Below the pieces are notes generated by a model. It made no database searches. It was not told where the DNA came from and was given only the letters and a program-made list of their open reading frames with translations. The position numbers and the translations under genes are program-made. This document shows, in pieces, positions 1-7,638 of a DNA stretch of 54,663 nt. Source of the stretch: Nitrososphaerota archaeon. GTDB taxonomy: Archaea; Thermoproteota; EX4484-205; JAAOZP01. The first letter of the stretch is position 1. Every line of letters starts with the position of its first letter. The stretch is taken from contig JAAOZP010000008.1 of NCBI GenBank assembly GCA_011605725.1, forward strand, positions 1-54,663, in the 5' to 3' direction.

Positions 1-222
1 GAACTCATTACTTTTAGTAACTATTGGAATAATTCTATTTCTTCCATTCTTATTTGTTTTATTAATCCAAACTATGTTCTTCCATATTTCATCTACTGCC
101 CTTTGAAGTAAGCGTCTGTAATCTTCAAGAAAGCTGCTGACGTTGTAGCTGTGCTTTACGTTGTAGGCTCTAATTTGCTGCAATTCTTCAACTTTATTGT
201 TTTTAGTTCTACTTATAAGCAC
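1..222 (-). CDS. tnpB: IS605-family TnpB, N-terminal part, cut by the window edge
   Basis: The frame is open from a GTG at 222 to base 1 and gives 74 residues. It contains RAYNVKHSYNVSSFLEDYRR, then LLQRAVDEIWKNI and a segment ending VTKSNEF. This is the look of the N-terminus of archaeal OrfB/TnpB proteins, the RNA-guided nucleases carried by IS200/IS605 elements. The RuvC-like catalytic part lies outside the window. TTG at 225 is an alternative start. The element end must lie in the few bases before the stop of the next gene at 239. No TnpA is visible. Family call from sequence resemblance; activity unknown. Confidence 0.7.
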   Translation of the reverse strand, partial: MLISRTKNNKVEELQQIRAYNVKHSYNVSSFLEDYRRLLQRAVDEIWKNIVWINKTNKNGRNRIIPIVTKSNEF

Positions 223-238
223 CAATGTTTTTATTATT

Positions 239-1291
239 CTACTTAAGTCTATCTATTTTGAAACTGCTGATGACGGCATCATCCTTAGCAGCCAGCTTAG
301 CGTTGAAAACCCTGCATGCCAGATTCCTGCTCCCGCTGGCAGACTCCTCGAATCTGAAGGAGCCCACTGGAACGCCGCCCCATGAAACGTTCAACACGTA
401 GGTTCCAGGCCATGCCCTAGCCAGAGACACATAGCCGGTAGAGTTTGAGTAAAACATGTTAGACGAGCCGTTGGGCATGGTTACGAGAACACTCGCGCCG
501 GCGAGGGGAGCATTACTACCGTCGAGAACCCTGTAGGCGAGGCTAAGCCTGAAGTCGAGGTAGTAGATGTTTCCCGGGCTGCTCCAGTCGCAGAAGTAGA
601 GGTTGTCATACTGGTCGAAGACGATGCCGTACATGGTTGACCAGCCCTTCCTGTCGACGTAGAGCATGGGAGTAGCGTTAACGAGCTTCCAGAGCCTGCC
701 TCTAGGGCCATCGCTGAAGAAGAGCTCACCCCTGCTGTTGAAGGCTATGCCGCCTATTGTGATGGGCGAGGTGAAAACCAGGACCGCAGCCATGGAGCCA
801 GAGGCTGTGACAGCCCCCGTGGGGACAAGCCTGAAAACAGACTGGTAGCCCTCTGTGGGAATGAGCTCAGCCATGTAGAGAGTACCGTTGGGAGCGAAAG
901 CCAATGGGCCAACGTTCTTACCCGCCCTAACGTAGACCGTGAAGACGCCACCGCCCCGAGCGATCCTGAGAACCTCCCCAGTATACGGGCAGGAAACGTA
1001 AACATCACCATCCCTAGAAACGGCAACACCGTAAAGATCGTAGGAAGCCTTAGGAGCCTCGTAGACAAGCTTCTCAGTATTGTTGCTTAAAAGCCAAAGC
1101 CTACCGGGCTTAGTAGGGTAGTTGGTGAACAAAACCTCGCCTGAGCCTGTTAAAGCGATGTCGCCAACCCTGCCGTTGGCACGAGTGTAGACAAGGGTTA
1201 AGGAAGGCGTGAGAGGCTGGCAAAGCGCGGAGTTGAAGCCGAGGACTGTCAAGAGGGTTATGAAGATTAACAGGCTTACCGGCCTCCTCAT
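239..1291 (-). CDS. Secreted NHL/SMP-30-type beta-propeller protein with C-terminal carboxypeptidase-regulatory-like domain
   Basis: I start at the ATG at 1291 because it opens directly into a signal peptide (MRRPVSLLIFITLLTVLG then FNSALCQ). The frame extends upstream to 1420 but that part looks non-coding. The product is about 350 residues. Residues about 30-260 hold repeated blades with GDIALTGSGEVLFTNYP, GVAVSRDGDVYVSCP, GGIAFNSRGELFFSDGP and GIVFDQYDNLYFCDW. Residues about 270-330 resemble a carboxypeptidase-regulatory or SdrB-like fold (APLAGASVLVTMPNGS, STGYVSLARAWPGTYVLNV). Probably an extracellular sugar- or lactone-related protein; the substrate is not inferable. No C-terminal anchor is seen. 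Confidence 0.65.
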   Translation of the reverse strand: MRRPVSLLIFITLLTVLGFNSALCQPLTPSLTLVYTRANGRVGDIALTGSGEVLFTNYPTKPGRLWLLSNNTEKLVYEAPKASYDLYGVAVSRDGDVYVSCPYTGEVLRIARGGGVFTVYVRAGKNVGPLAFAPNGTLYMAELIPTEGYQSVFRLVPTGAVTASGSMAAVLVFTSPITIGGIAFNSRGELFFSDGPRGRLWKLVNATPMLYVDRKGWSTMYGIVFDQYDNLYFCDWSSPGNIYYLDFRLSLAYRVLDGSNAPLAGASVLVTMPNGSSNMFYSNSTGYVSLARAWPGTYVLNVSWGGVPVGSFRFEESASGSRNLACRVFNAKLAAKDDAVISSFKIDRLK

Positions 1292-1436
1292 GGTGGCGCA
1301 CGACGGTTGAAACAGCGTTCGAGAAGCACTTAAGCTTTTTGAAGCATGGTTTTGAACTATAACATTTAGCCTGTAAAGGCGTTTCATAAAGAGAAATGAT
1401 CTTCTTAATCCGCTTGTCAATATGGAGGAGAAGTTT

Positions 1437-1853
1437 CTACACCGGTTTAAAGAGGAGATTTACTATATCAGAGGTTGAGAAAACTTTGATTTTACTTTGA
1501 CTCTTGAATTCTTTTTCGTTCGACCATACTGGAGAATTTAGGGCAAGTGCCAGTGCAAAGCACGGAATGTCCTCCTCGTGGGGAGCAATTTCCCTAGCCG
1601 CTACACTATACTCTTTCACTTCTTCATCCTCTACAACTTCAACGAATAGCCTGATTTCATGTATTGTCTTAAGAAAGTCTTCATTGGTGATATTTGCTTT
1701 AACGCAGATTTCCTCTTTATGCTTAAGCAGTTCATCAAATCTCGACTTTAGCGTATAGAATTCAAAGAATTCAACTGAAGTGATTATCCTCCTCGTTGTA
1801 GAATCCCTTTTAAAGAAGGAAAACAGTATGTTAGTGTCGACAACTATCTTCAT
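1437..1853 (-). CDS. vapC: VapC-type PIN-domain toxin
   Basis: PIN nuclease of about 138 residues. The start MKIVVDTNILFSFF carries the first acidic residue (VVDTN). A later acidic pair lies in APHEEDIPCFALALAL, and the C-terminal WSNEKEF follows the usual pattern. ATG 1853 is preferred to ATG 1862 because AGGG at about 1865-1868 then sits at a workable ribosome-binding distance. Family role: Mg-dependent RNase neutralised by the antitoxin encoded just upstream at 1869-2102, six bases away. The expected acidic residues appear present, so it is likely functional. Confidence 0.85.
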   Translation of the reverse strand: MKIVVDTNILFSFFKRDSTTRRIITSVEFFEFYTLKSRFDELLKHKEEICVKANITNEDFLKTIHEIRLFVEVVEDEEVKEYSVAAREIAPHEEDIPCFALALALNSPVWSNEKEFKSQSKIKVFSTSDIVNLLFKPV

Positions 1854-1868
1854 AAGAACCATTACCCT

Positions 1869-2102
1869 TTATTCTGTTAACCCCTTCTCTTTCCAAGCTT
1901 TTAACGAGGCCCTGTTAACTTCTCTCCCGAGTTCCAAGCATTCCTCCTCCGTCAACTCGCTTTTCGCAAACCTCTTATCCCACTCCTTTAACAGTAGTTC
2001 TCTTGCAACCCTTAACCTCACGACCACGTCTATATCCTTCTTCAGCTTTTCAAGCAGCTCCTCGTCAACCTCGACTGGAACCTTTACAATAATTTCTCTC
2101 AC
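1869..2102 (-). CDS. vapB: VapB-like antitoxin
   Basis: 77 residues. MREIIVKVPVEVDEELLEKL is followed by a charged helical region ending ASLKAWKEKGLTE. Its position directly before a PIN toxin, and the acidic C-terminal half able to wrap a toxin, support the call. Archaeal VapB proteins of this class often act as their own repressors. A TATA-like CTATTTAAAC (plus-strand reading) at 2124-2133 lies about 25 bp before the ATG, so the transcript is probably leaderless. The name follows from gene pairing more than from a strong motif. Confidence 0.75.
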   Translation of the reverse strand: MREIIVKVPVEVDEELLEKLKKDIDVVVRLRVARELLLKEWDKRFAKSELTEEECLELGREVNRASLKAWKEKGLTE

Positions 2103-2123
2103 AAGATTATTATAAGGTAATTC

Positions 2124-2133
2124 CTATTTAAAC
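2124..2133 (-). promoter_or_regulatory. TATA-like box, possibly serving both directions
   Basis: CTATTTAAAC is close to self-complementary. On the minus strand it is placed for a leaderless start of the VapB gene at 2102. On the plus strand it is placed for the gene beginning near 2163. Confidence 0.45.
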
Positions 2134-2162
2134 ATTTGCCGAAGGCCGTTAATGCGATATAT

Positions 2163-2492
2163 GTGCGGAGGTCTGCGATAACTTTTTCAGTTGAGGCTGC
2201 GCATTATGTTTTTACAATGGTTAGGAGGCGGGGGAAAAGGAGGGTTTTTACGAGGGGTGATGTTAACAGGCTGATAGACAGCATGCTTCACCCCTTCATG
2301 AAGGGGGAGCAGAAGGTGCCCGTCATGGTTCTCGACGCCCTGGCCCACGCGATGGTGGAGCAGAACCCTAGGGAGAGCATTGTTAAGTTCATAAGGTATA
2401 CCGCGCCCAAGCTCCTGGAAGAAGCTGCTAAAAGTAAGCGGAAAAACCGGGTTAACGCCAAACGCAAGAGGAAGTCATGCGCACTAAGATAA
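2163..2492 (+). CDS. Small basic protein of unknown function
   Basis: I do not recognise this family. The frame is open from a TTG at 2136, but the GTG at 2163 lies at a natural distance from the TATA-like box at 2124-2133 and is preferred. About 109 residues: RRSAITFSVEAAHYVFTMVR, an Arg/Lys-rich stretch, then GDVNRLIDSMLHPFM and helical segments, ending in a very basic tail (SKRKNRVNAKRKRKSCALR). The composition suggests nucleic-acid binding; that is inference. It diverges from the VapBC pair. Confidence 0.5.
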   Translation: MRRSAITFSVEAAHYVFTMVRRRGKRRVFTRGDVNRLIDSMLHPFMKGEQKVPVMVLDALAHAMVEQNPRESIVKFIRYTAPKLLEEAAKSKRKNRVNAKRKRKSCALR

Positions 2493-2626
2493 TTACTTAG
2501 AATCTAATTTTTCTAGCTTGCTCCTCCAACCTTTCCAACCTGCTTTCTGTAACGTGCTATTAAATCTTTTCCGAGACCTTGACGTGTGCTTCACATTTTA
2601 TCTATTTGACTAAGCCAAACGTAATA

Positions 2627-3256
2627 TCATTCCATAAATATATTTCCTTTTCCATCACCAAATATTTTGTTCAATCCCTCTAGCTTTTCCATACTTCGCC
2701 TCAGCTTTTCCACGTAATCTTCCGTCGTCGGTATTTCCTTGTTAAACAAAACGTCGTGGAGCATCCTGAGTTTAAGTCCATCTGCATACGCTTTCTTCAT
2801 TTCCTCCACAATATCCTTCTTCTCCACCTGTTGAGGAATCTGCTTTAGGAAGAGTGTGCTTTCTCGACTTCTCTTGCTTTCAACGTATTGCGGAATTAGC
2901 TGGAGGTTAACCCATACGTCAACGTCCCAATAGCCCTCCAAAATTGCCAATCCCAACAGCCTTAACTGTGTCGATGGGCTTAACATTTTGAAGGGGGCTT
3001 CCTCAAAAGAAACTTCGGAGGATTCCTCTTCGACACCGATCCCTCCTCTCGGAATCTTTCCAACCACGCAGCACACCGCGTTGTAATCCTTACAAAGCCT
3101 CTTAGCGATCTCCTTTGCGGTCAGACCCTTTATCCTTAAAAGGATCGCTTTGCATATCTCCTCGTCGGAGAGCATCGTTGCCCTTGGGTTTCGGTCAACG
3201 TAATTCCTAAGCCTTTCCCTCGCCTTCTCGACCAGAGTCCAGATTTTATTTTCCAT
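2627..3256 (-). CDS. Unknown protein with N-terminal helix-turn-helix-like segment
   Basis: 209 residues, not recognised. Residues about 30-65 (SDEEICKAILLRIKGLTAKE followed by IAKRLCKDYNAVCCVVGKIP) look like a helix-turn-helix: a recruited helix, a short turn, then a recognition-like helix. The remainder is helical and charged, without membrane segments. A 10-bp palindrome with repeated CATACC hexamers lies just before the start and may be its operator. Start ATG 3256. It could be an orphan regulator or part of an acquired element. Confidence 0.5.
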   Translation of the reverse strand: MENKIWTLVEKARERLRNYVDRNPRATMLSDEEICKAILLRIKGLTAKEIAKRLCKDYNAVCCVVGKIPRGGIGVEEESSEVSFEEAPFKMLSPSTQLRLLGLAILEGYWDVDVWVNLQLIPQYVESKRSRESTLFLKQIPQQVEKKDIVEEMKKAYADGLKLRMLHDVLFNKEIPTTEDYVEKLRRSMEKLEGLNKIFGDGKGNIFME

Positions 3257-3300
3257 ACCTCATACCGATAGTATGCATACCCCGCACTACCTTATTAATC
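3254..3300 (-). promoter_or_regulatory. Candidate promoter/operator of the 2627-3256 gene
   Basis: The perfect palindrome GTATGCATAC (3271-3280) is embedded in three copies of CATACC between about 3254 and 3281. It lies between a TATA-like TTAGATTAATAAG (minus strand, about 3285-3299) and the ATG at 3256, where a repressor would overlap the transcription start. Confidence 0.4.
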
Positions 3301-3498
3301 TAAACTGTTCGTATGCCAGCCCCTACGAATATCTGGAGCCATATCGGCCTCCCTTCAAGCATCGCATGCCGTCCTTAGAGAGCCTATACAATAGGCTTCC
3401 CATTGTTGAGGAAGATTGTCTTTAAAGCTTTCAGCGGGCTTCATACCGTGATGCGCATACTCATGGTATGGAGCAGTGTTTTCGATAATCCGGTACTT

Positions 3499-4008
3499 CT
3501 AGCGGTAGAGGGTCTTCCGCACGACCAGCCCGATTTTGCCGCCGAATACTTGCTGCAGGAAAGCGAGGTCTTCTTCGCCAAGCACTTTAAGAAGCCTCAG
3601 GAAAAACGTGTAGACGATGCCCCCGAGAACCACGTAGAAAGGCAGTAGAAACTTGCTGTAGTAAAGCTGTTCAACCACCATTACGATTAGAGCCATCATC
3701 GTTGAGGATGAGAAGGTTTTGAGCAGCGCGGGACGGTCGAGCCTTATCCTCACAACCCTTGAAAGCACGTGGAGGGAGAGGGTGAAGCTGACCAGCATGG
3801 AGAAACCCTTCATCAACGCTAACCCGTTTAAGCCGAGAAACTGTAGAAGCGGCAGGGCGAGCAGGCTTACCGCTACCGGTAGAAGGCTCAAGAGGAGTAT
3901 CGTCCCAGTTTTACCATATATGAGGAGAAGGTTGCTGAATGCCGGTGAGACGCTGTAGACGAGGGCGAAAAGGCAGAGGATTGAGAGAACCACGCATCCA
4001 TCTTCATA
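3499..4008 (-). pseudogene. Wzx-type polysaccharide flippase, C-terminal part only
   Basis: The frame to 3499 encodes about 165 residues with four or more membrane segments (VVLSILCLFALVYSVSPAFS, LLIYGKTGTILLLSLLPVAV and others). It matches the last helices of MATE-like O-antigen/polysaccharide exporters in character. Full members have 12-14 helices and about 450 residues, so the middle is missing. The GTG at 3993 is only an in-frame codon, not a credible start. Upstream the frame runs into TAG inside the palindrome at 4009-4027. The N-terminal 30 residues of a flippase-like protein lie on the other side in another frame. Read together this is an internally deleted flippase gene. Confidence 0.7.
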
Positions 4009-4111
4009 CTAGCGCGCGCGGCGCTAGCGTGGATAAAATGTTCTGAACAGTAAGATAAACGTAGCCGAAGGCGACAAACCTCCAGTCAAATGTTGAAGAC
4101 TCACTACTCAT
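4004..4111 (-). pseudogene. Flippase-like N-terminal fragment ending in a GC palindrome
   Basis: ATG at 4111 opens MSSESSTFDWRFVAFGYVYL then TVQNILSTLA, a typical start of a polysaccharide flippase (first membrane helix). It then enters the palindrome, gives PRALV and stops at 4004. Only about 30 residues are genuine. The C-terminal remainder of a flippase resumes immediately beyond the palindrome in a different frame (3499-4008). The match to flippase N-termini is by pattern only. Confidence 0.55.
4009..4027. repeat. GC palindrome at a gene breakpoint (7-bp arms)
   Basis: CTAGCGCGCGCGGCGCTAG: arms CTAGCGC and GCGCTAG around GCGCG. It separates the N- and C-terminal pieces of the broken flippase and carries TAG on both strands. 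Confidence 0.8.
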
Positions 4112-4132
4112 AGTGCACGCCGGACTCTTTGC

Positions 4133-4142
4133 TAGCGCGCTA
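4133..4142. repeat. GC palindrome TAGCGCGCTA
   Basis: Perfect 10-bp palindrome upstream of the flippase N-terminal fragment. It terminates a short open fragment at 4143-4200 with TAG. Confidence 0.75.
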
Positions 4143-4200
4143 CATTCATAAGGTCTTCAGGACGGTATCTTGGGATATCGAGATAATAGGCACTACTACA
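4143..4200 (-). other. Unidentified coding-like fragment between two palindromes
   Basis: One minus-strand frame is open between the palindromes and reads SSAYYLDIPRYRPEDLMNV before TAG in the next palindrome. The composition is protein-like, but about 20 residues are too few to name. It is probably the remains of a glycan-island gene. Confidence 0.3.
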
Positions 4201-4212
4201 GTCGCGCGCGAC
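4201..4212. repeat. GC palindrome GTCGCGCGCGAC
   Basis: Perfect 12-bp palindrome between two short gene fragments. Confidence 0.75.
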
Positions 4213-4311
4213 AGATAAACTGCCTTCTCATAGGTGCGCTAAAGTACATACTCGAGATTTATATTCATCTTTTAAGCTTTACAAAAGAAATTTCGAACAG
4301 ATTAAACGATG
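4213..4311 (-). other. Short fragment, possible C-terminus of a lost gene
   Basis: The first frame after the palindrome at 4312-4321 gives SSFNLFEISFVKLKR and stops at 4265. An ATG overlaps that stop (ATGA) and opens a nine-codon frame. The stop/start overlap is typical of operon gene junctions, so this may be the tail of one gene and the head of the next. Not identifiable. Confidence 0.25.
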
Positions 4312-4321
4312 AGCGCGCGCT
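4312..4321. repeat. GC palindrome AGCGCGCGCT
   Basis: Perfect 10-bp palindrome marking the 3' break of the UDP-sugar dehydrogenase fragment, read as Tyr-Ser-Ala-Arg-Ser in the dehydrogenase frame. Confidence 0.8.
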
Positions 4322-4561
4322 ATATTCTTCATCAACCTTCATAGCACTTTTTAACAGTGTATTACAAGTTGTTAAAGAAGACAGATATTGGATGTCCTTT
4401 GGTAAACAATGCCCCCCTATACCACCCCTTGCTTCAAGTATCTCTGTATTCCATTTAGTATTACATGCTTCCCTTACTTCATTAAAGCCGAGACCTAGTG
4501 TCTCACATATCATTCTAAGCTCTTCAGCAAAGGCTATCTGCACGTATCTATAAGCGTTCTC
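4322..4561 (-). pseudogene. Nucleotide-sugar dehydrogenase, isolated central fragment
   Basis: About 80 residues from ENAYRYVQIAFAEELRMICE to LLKSAMKVDEE. They include LGLGFNEVREACNT and the catalytic-cysteine motif GGIGGHCLPKD of the UDP-glucose/UDP-ManNAc(A) dehydrogenase family. Full enzymes have about 420-440 residues. Here the NAD-binding N-terminal half and the C-terminal half are both absent, and a GC palindrome stands at each break (4312-4321 and 4562-4577). The GTG at 4543 is not a genuine start. Non-functional alone; it once belonged to the same glycan operon. Confidence 0.8.
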
Positions 4562-5532
4562 AGCGCGCGCGCACGCTTTTCTAAGGAAAATAATGCCTTT
4601 ACTCTGTCTCTAGCCTTTTTTCCCATATCGGTTGCGTCCATTGCTAGACGTATTGCATTAGCCAAAAGCTTAGGGTCTCCGTACGGAACATAAAAACCAT
4701 ATGAACCGACTACTTCTGGCAAAGCCCCTTTTTTCGTGACTACTGGAACGCATTCTGTTAACATTGCTTCTGCTAGAGAACATCCGAATCCCTCGTGTAA
4801 GGATGCTTGAACGTAGACTTTGGCCTTTTGCAAAGTTTTGATTAATTCTTTTTCAGGCAGATAACCAGTGAATGTGACGTTCCGAGAAGCTATGGATTTT
4901 AGAAAATAAATCGAATTATCTGTTGCTCTTCCTACTAAATAAAACTTAACATTTGGTAGGTAGCCAGCCGCTTTAACGAAGTGTATTAATCCTTTTCTAA
5001 ATAAGGTAATCCTATCTATAATAGCTACAGTCACAACAAGATTTTCCTTACTATCGTTGGGTTTAAATTTGCGAGAATCAAATCCATGATAGAGAACGAT
5101 AAGATTCTCCTTCCTACCTATATTTGATATTATTTCATTACGGGTAAAATACGACGGACATAGTACAAGATCGCTACCTTTAACACTCTTGGTTACATAA
5201 TATCGCCAAGGGTTTGAAAGAAGACCGCCATAGTTGAGAAAACCGATTTTTGTAACATCACCGCCTCCAACTGCTAAAATCATTGGTTTAGAGAAAGTCT
5301 TTGAAAAAATCCTCGCCCAAAAGGAATGATCACCAGCAAACCACACATATATTAAATCGGCATCTGATACGCCTTTCAGAACACTTAGTAAACTTTTAGC
5401 GGTATTACCTAGCTTAGTGAAGTTCATGGGCTTAATGCTATATTCTTCTTTAAGAATGGCAATATCCTTCAATACCCACGTGCTCAGTTCACGGTAAATA
5501 ATAACAATTTCCCTATTCTTTCGCATTTTCAT
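4534..5532 (-). CDS. GT4-type glycosyltransferase, C-terminus altered by a palindrome junction
   Basis: 332 residues, two-domain GT-B type. N-terminal part: ILAVGGGDVTKIGFLNYGG and LVLCPSYFTRNEII. C-terminal donor domain: NVTFTGYLPEKELIKTLQKA, VYVQASLHEGFGCSLAEAML and PEVVGSYGFYVPYGDP, the acidic E-x7-E motif of GT4 enzymes. The normal C-terminal helix reaches ALFSLEKRA and then runs into the GC palindrome. The last nine residues (LRTLIDTCR) are read from the dehydrogenase fragment in the wrong frame. Only a few native residues are probably lost, so activity is possible. It overlaps the FkbM gene by about 20 bases; ATG 5526 is an alternative start. Confidence 0.8.
   Translation of the reverse strand: MKMRKNREIVIIYRELSTWVLKDIAILKEEYSIKPMNFTKLGNTAKSLLSVLKGVSDADLIYVWFAGDHSFWARIFSKTFSKPMILAVGGGDVTKIGFLNYGGLLSNPWRYYVTKSVKGSDLVLCPSYFTRNEIISNIGRKENLIVLYHGFDSRKFKPNDSKENLVVTVAIIDRITLFRKGLIHFVKAAGYLPNVKFYLVGRATDNSIYFLKSIASRNVTFTGYLPEKELIKTLQKAKVYVQASLHEGFGCSLAEAMLTECVPVVTKKGALPEVVGSYGFYVPYGDPKLLANAIRLAMDATDMGKKARDRVKALFSLEKRARALRTLIDTCR
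4562..4577. repeat. GC-alternating imperfect palindrome AGCGCGCGCGCACGCT
   Basis: It sits exactly where the upstream glycosyltransferase ends and the dehydrogenase fragment begins, with ends AGCG/CGCT inverted. The glycosyltransferase frame reads through it as Arg-Ala-Arg-Ala. Confidence 0.8.
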
Positions 5533-6391
5533 TTAATCCTCGAGGAATCCGTCTACACAGTAGATGCGTAGCGTGTGGAACGTTGATTATCCTGTATGAG
5601 AAACCTTTTTCATTTAATAATCTTAAAACCTTTGCCACGTTTTTCTTGCCACATTCAATATAGATGTACGACGCTTTTTTAAGCAGGTTATAGGCACCAA
5701 GTAACACTTTATCCTCCGCTCCCTCAACATCAATTTTTATCAGCATTATATTACGAGAACTTTTGACTAGAGAATCGAGAGGGACTCCTTCAACAATTTC
5801 ATCGATGCTTGTAGTAGCAGGTTTTAGCGCAGTACTTAGACCATAAAATCGCCCACCATGAAATATCGGTATGTGGATTCTAATCTTTTCAGGTCTATGC
5901 CATGCAGCTTTATTGATTATGATTACATTTCTTATGTCGTTTAGCCTTAGATTAAGTTTTAAAATTCTTGCAGTTTCAGCAACGGGTTCAATAGCAAAAA
6001 CTACACCTTTAGTTCCCACTTTTTTAGCAGCCAGAACAGTATAGTAACCTACATTTGCCCCTATGTCTACAAATACATCCCTATCATTCAAAGTATTTAA
6101 TATGAAATCTTCAATTACTCCTTCTCTACGCGGAATGACGTAGTAGAAATCCTCCGTCATGGAACGTACATAGAAGTATAAATTCGCACGTGGTAAGAAG
6201 ACTTTCCCTCCTAGGAAGATCAATGGATTATTCCTAAAGAAGAGATACACAGGGATATCTAACAGCATCGAAAGAAAAATACCCAGTGCAATTCTCCAAT
6301 CTGCTGGTCTAGTATTTTTAAGTACACGTAACCAATATACCAGTCTGTAGAGAAGCCCATCTATGAGACTGCTCAATTGCTTTAAGATCAT
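5513..6391 (-). CDS. FkbM-family SAM-dependent methyltransferase
   Basis: About 292 residues. The ATG at 6391 overlaps the stop of the upstream gene as ATGA, so I prefer it to the in-frame ATG at 6439. Residues about 110-140 hold DVFVDIGANVGYYTVLAAKK (SAM motif I) and VVFAIEPVAETARILKLNL (motif II). Later LIKIDVEGAEDKVLLGAYNL is the FkbM signature. The N-terminal 60 residues include a hydrophobic helix (FLSMLLDIPVYLFF), suggesting membrane association. Family role: O-methylation of sugars in polysaccharides or glycolipids. Confidence 0.85.
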   Translation of the reverse strand: MILKQLSSLIDGLLYRLVYWLRVLKNTRPADWRIALGIFLSMLLDIPVYLFFRNNPLIFLGGKVFLPRANLYFYVRSMTEDFYYVIPRREGVIEDFILNTLNDRDVFVDIGANVGYYTVLAAKKVGTKGVVFAIEPVAETARILKLNLRLNDIRNVIIINKAAWHRPEKIRIHIPIFHGGRFYGLSTALKPATTSIDEIVEGVPLDSLVKSSRNIMLIKIDVEGAEDKVLLGAYNLLKKASYIYIECGKKNVAKVLRLLNEKGFSYRIINVPHATHLLCRRIPRGLNENAKE

Positions 6392-7638
6392 GCTATCTCT
6401 TTTAGGATAGAAACAGTTTCCTTTGACGTTCTTTCCCATGTTAGGTTTCTCTCTAATATAGTATTCCTTGCCTCGATTCCGATTCTTTCCCCGAATTTTT
6501 CATCCTCAATGAGGGTGGACATTTTGTTCGAAAGATCTTTTACATCAAAAGGACGGAACATCATGCCATTTTTGTTATCGATGATCACTTCCGGTGCACC
6601 GCCGGATCGAGAGCAGATTACGGGTCTTGCGCAATACATTGCTTCCAAGGTAACGTTTCCAAGCGAATCCATTGGAGAAGCATTCACAAAAATATCTGCA
6701 TTCCTGTAGAAAGCTGACAAAAACCTACGAGGCACGTTCCTGAAAAAGAAGAGATTCTTCCTGATCCCCAGATTCTTTGACATCTTTATCAAATGCAACA
6801 GCTCTCCATCAGAACCGTAACCAGCTATTACTAGTTTCACGTCTCTATGGATAGAACTCAATCTCCTGAAGGCATGCATTAGGTATTTAGTTCCCTTTTC
6901 AGAGCCATATGCTCCAAGATGAAGGACAAGCTTATTGTGGTTTTTTATTCGTCTTAGGTATTCATAGCAATCAGCATCAACAGCATCAAGTTCATAGGGG
7001 TCTATCCCGTTGTAGACTACCTTTATTTTATCTGCTAATGCTCGGTACGTTCTGACGAGTTTCGTTTTCATGAACTGGTTGATAACTATTATCCGGTCTG
7101 AGTGTTGTAGTATTTGATGCAGCATCAATAGGTAGCGTGCCCAATTTAGCGGGGAAAGCAAGACTCCTATGTAATCAGAACGAAATGTACCCTCATATAG
7201 TCTGCAATCTAGAACTTGCCTTAAAGTGGAGAGATAATAGGTTTCAAACAAACCATGCAGCTTCGTGACTAATGGTTCTCGTATTTCTTTTATCCCTTTT
7301 AAGTATGCGAAAAAGAAAGCACTTGCTTGACTTGCATGTATTACGTCTGGCTTTATTTGAGACTTTTGGAAGAATTTCGAGGCCCTTAGCGAGAATTCAA
7401 GATCCCCAAATAACATGCTTTTCAGGGTTGATCGGGAAAACGGTATAGAATAGACTTGAATTCCGTATTCCTGATTCAACCGTTTTAATTCTACGCTGGG
7501 TAATATATCATTTGTAATAACGCTGACTTGATGACCCAGCTTACTCAACGATAAGCTCAGATTATATATATGCACCGATACTCCACCTTGTGAAGCCTTG
7601 TAATGCGGAGAGACTAGCAAAAGCTTTAGGCTTTCCAT
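6388..7638 (-). CDS. GT4-family glycosyltransferase
   Basis: 416 residues. N-terminal acceptor domain: LLLVSPHYKASQGGVSVHIY, a glycine-rich loop typical of GT4. C-terminal: VYNGIDPYELDA, LHLGAYGSEKGTKYLMHAF, DIFVNASPMDSLGNVTLEAM and ARPVICSRSGGAPEVI, giving the conserved E-x7-E donor site. It overlaps the preceding gene by one base and the following FkbM gene by four, so it is translationally coupled. Predicted to add one sugar to a surface glycan on the cytoplasmic face. Confidence 0.85.
   Translation of the reverse strand: MESLKLLLVSPHYKASQGGVSVHIYNLSLSLSKLGHQVSVITNDILPSVELKRLNQEYGIQVYSIPFSRSTLKSMLFGDLEFSLRASKFFQKSQIKPDVIHASQASAFFFAYLKGIKEIREPLVTKLHGLFETYYLSTLRQVLDCRLYEGTFRSDYIGVLLSPLNWARYLLMLHQILQHSDRIIVINQFMKTKLVRTYRALADKIKVVYNGIDPYELDAVDADCYEYLRRIKNHNKLVLHLGAYGSEKGTKYLMHAFRRLSSIHRDVKLVIAGYGSDGELLHLIKMSKNLGIRKNLFFFRNVPRRFLSAFYRNADIFVNASPMDSLGNVTLEAMYCARPVICSRSGGAPEVIIDNKNGMMFRPFDVKDLSNKMSTLIEDEKFGERIGIEARNTILERNLTWERTSKETVSILKEIA

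Noticed and set aside
1292..1420. N-terminal extension of the beta-propeller protein
   Set aside because: The extension is polar and would bury the signal peptide; ATG 1291 gives a normal secretion signal.
3403..3648. 81-codon plus-strand ORF
   Set aside because: It is antisense to the flippase C-terminal part and has no family-like features.
4009..4577. A CRISPR-like array of palindromic repeats and spacers
   Set aside because: The GC elements are 10-19 bp, differ from each other, and the intervals (about 60, 100, 105, 240 bp) are irregular and coding-like. No cas gene is visible.
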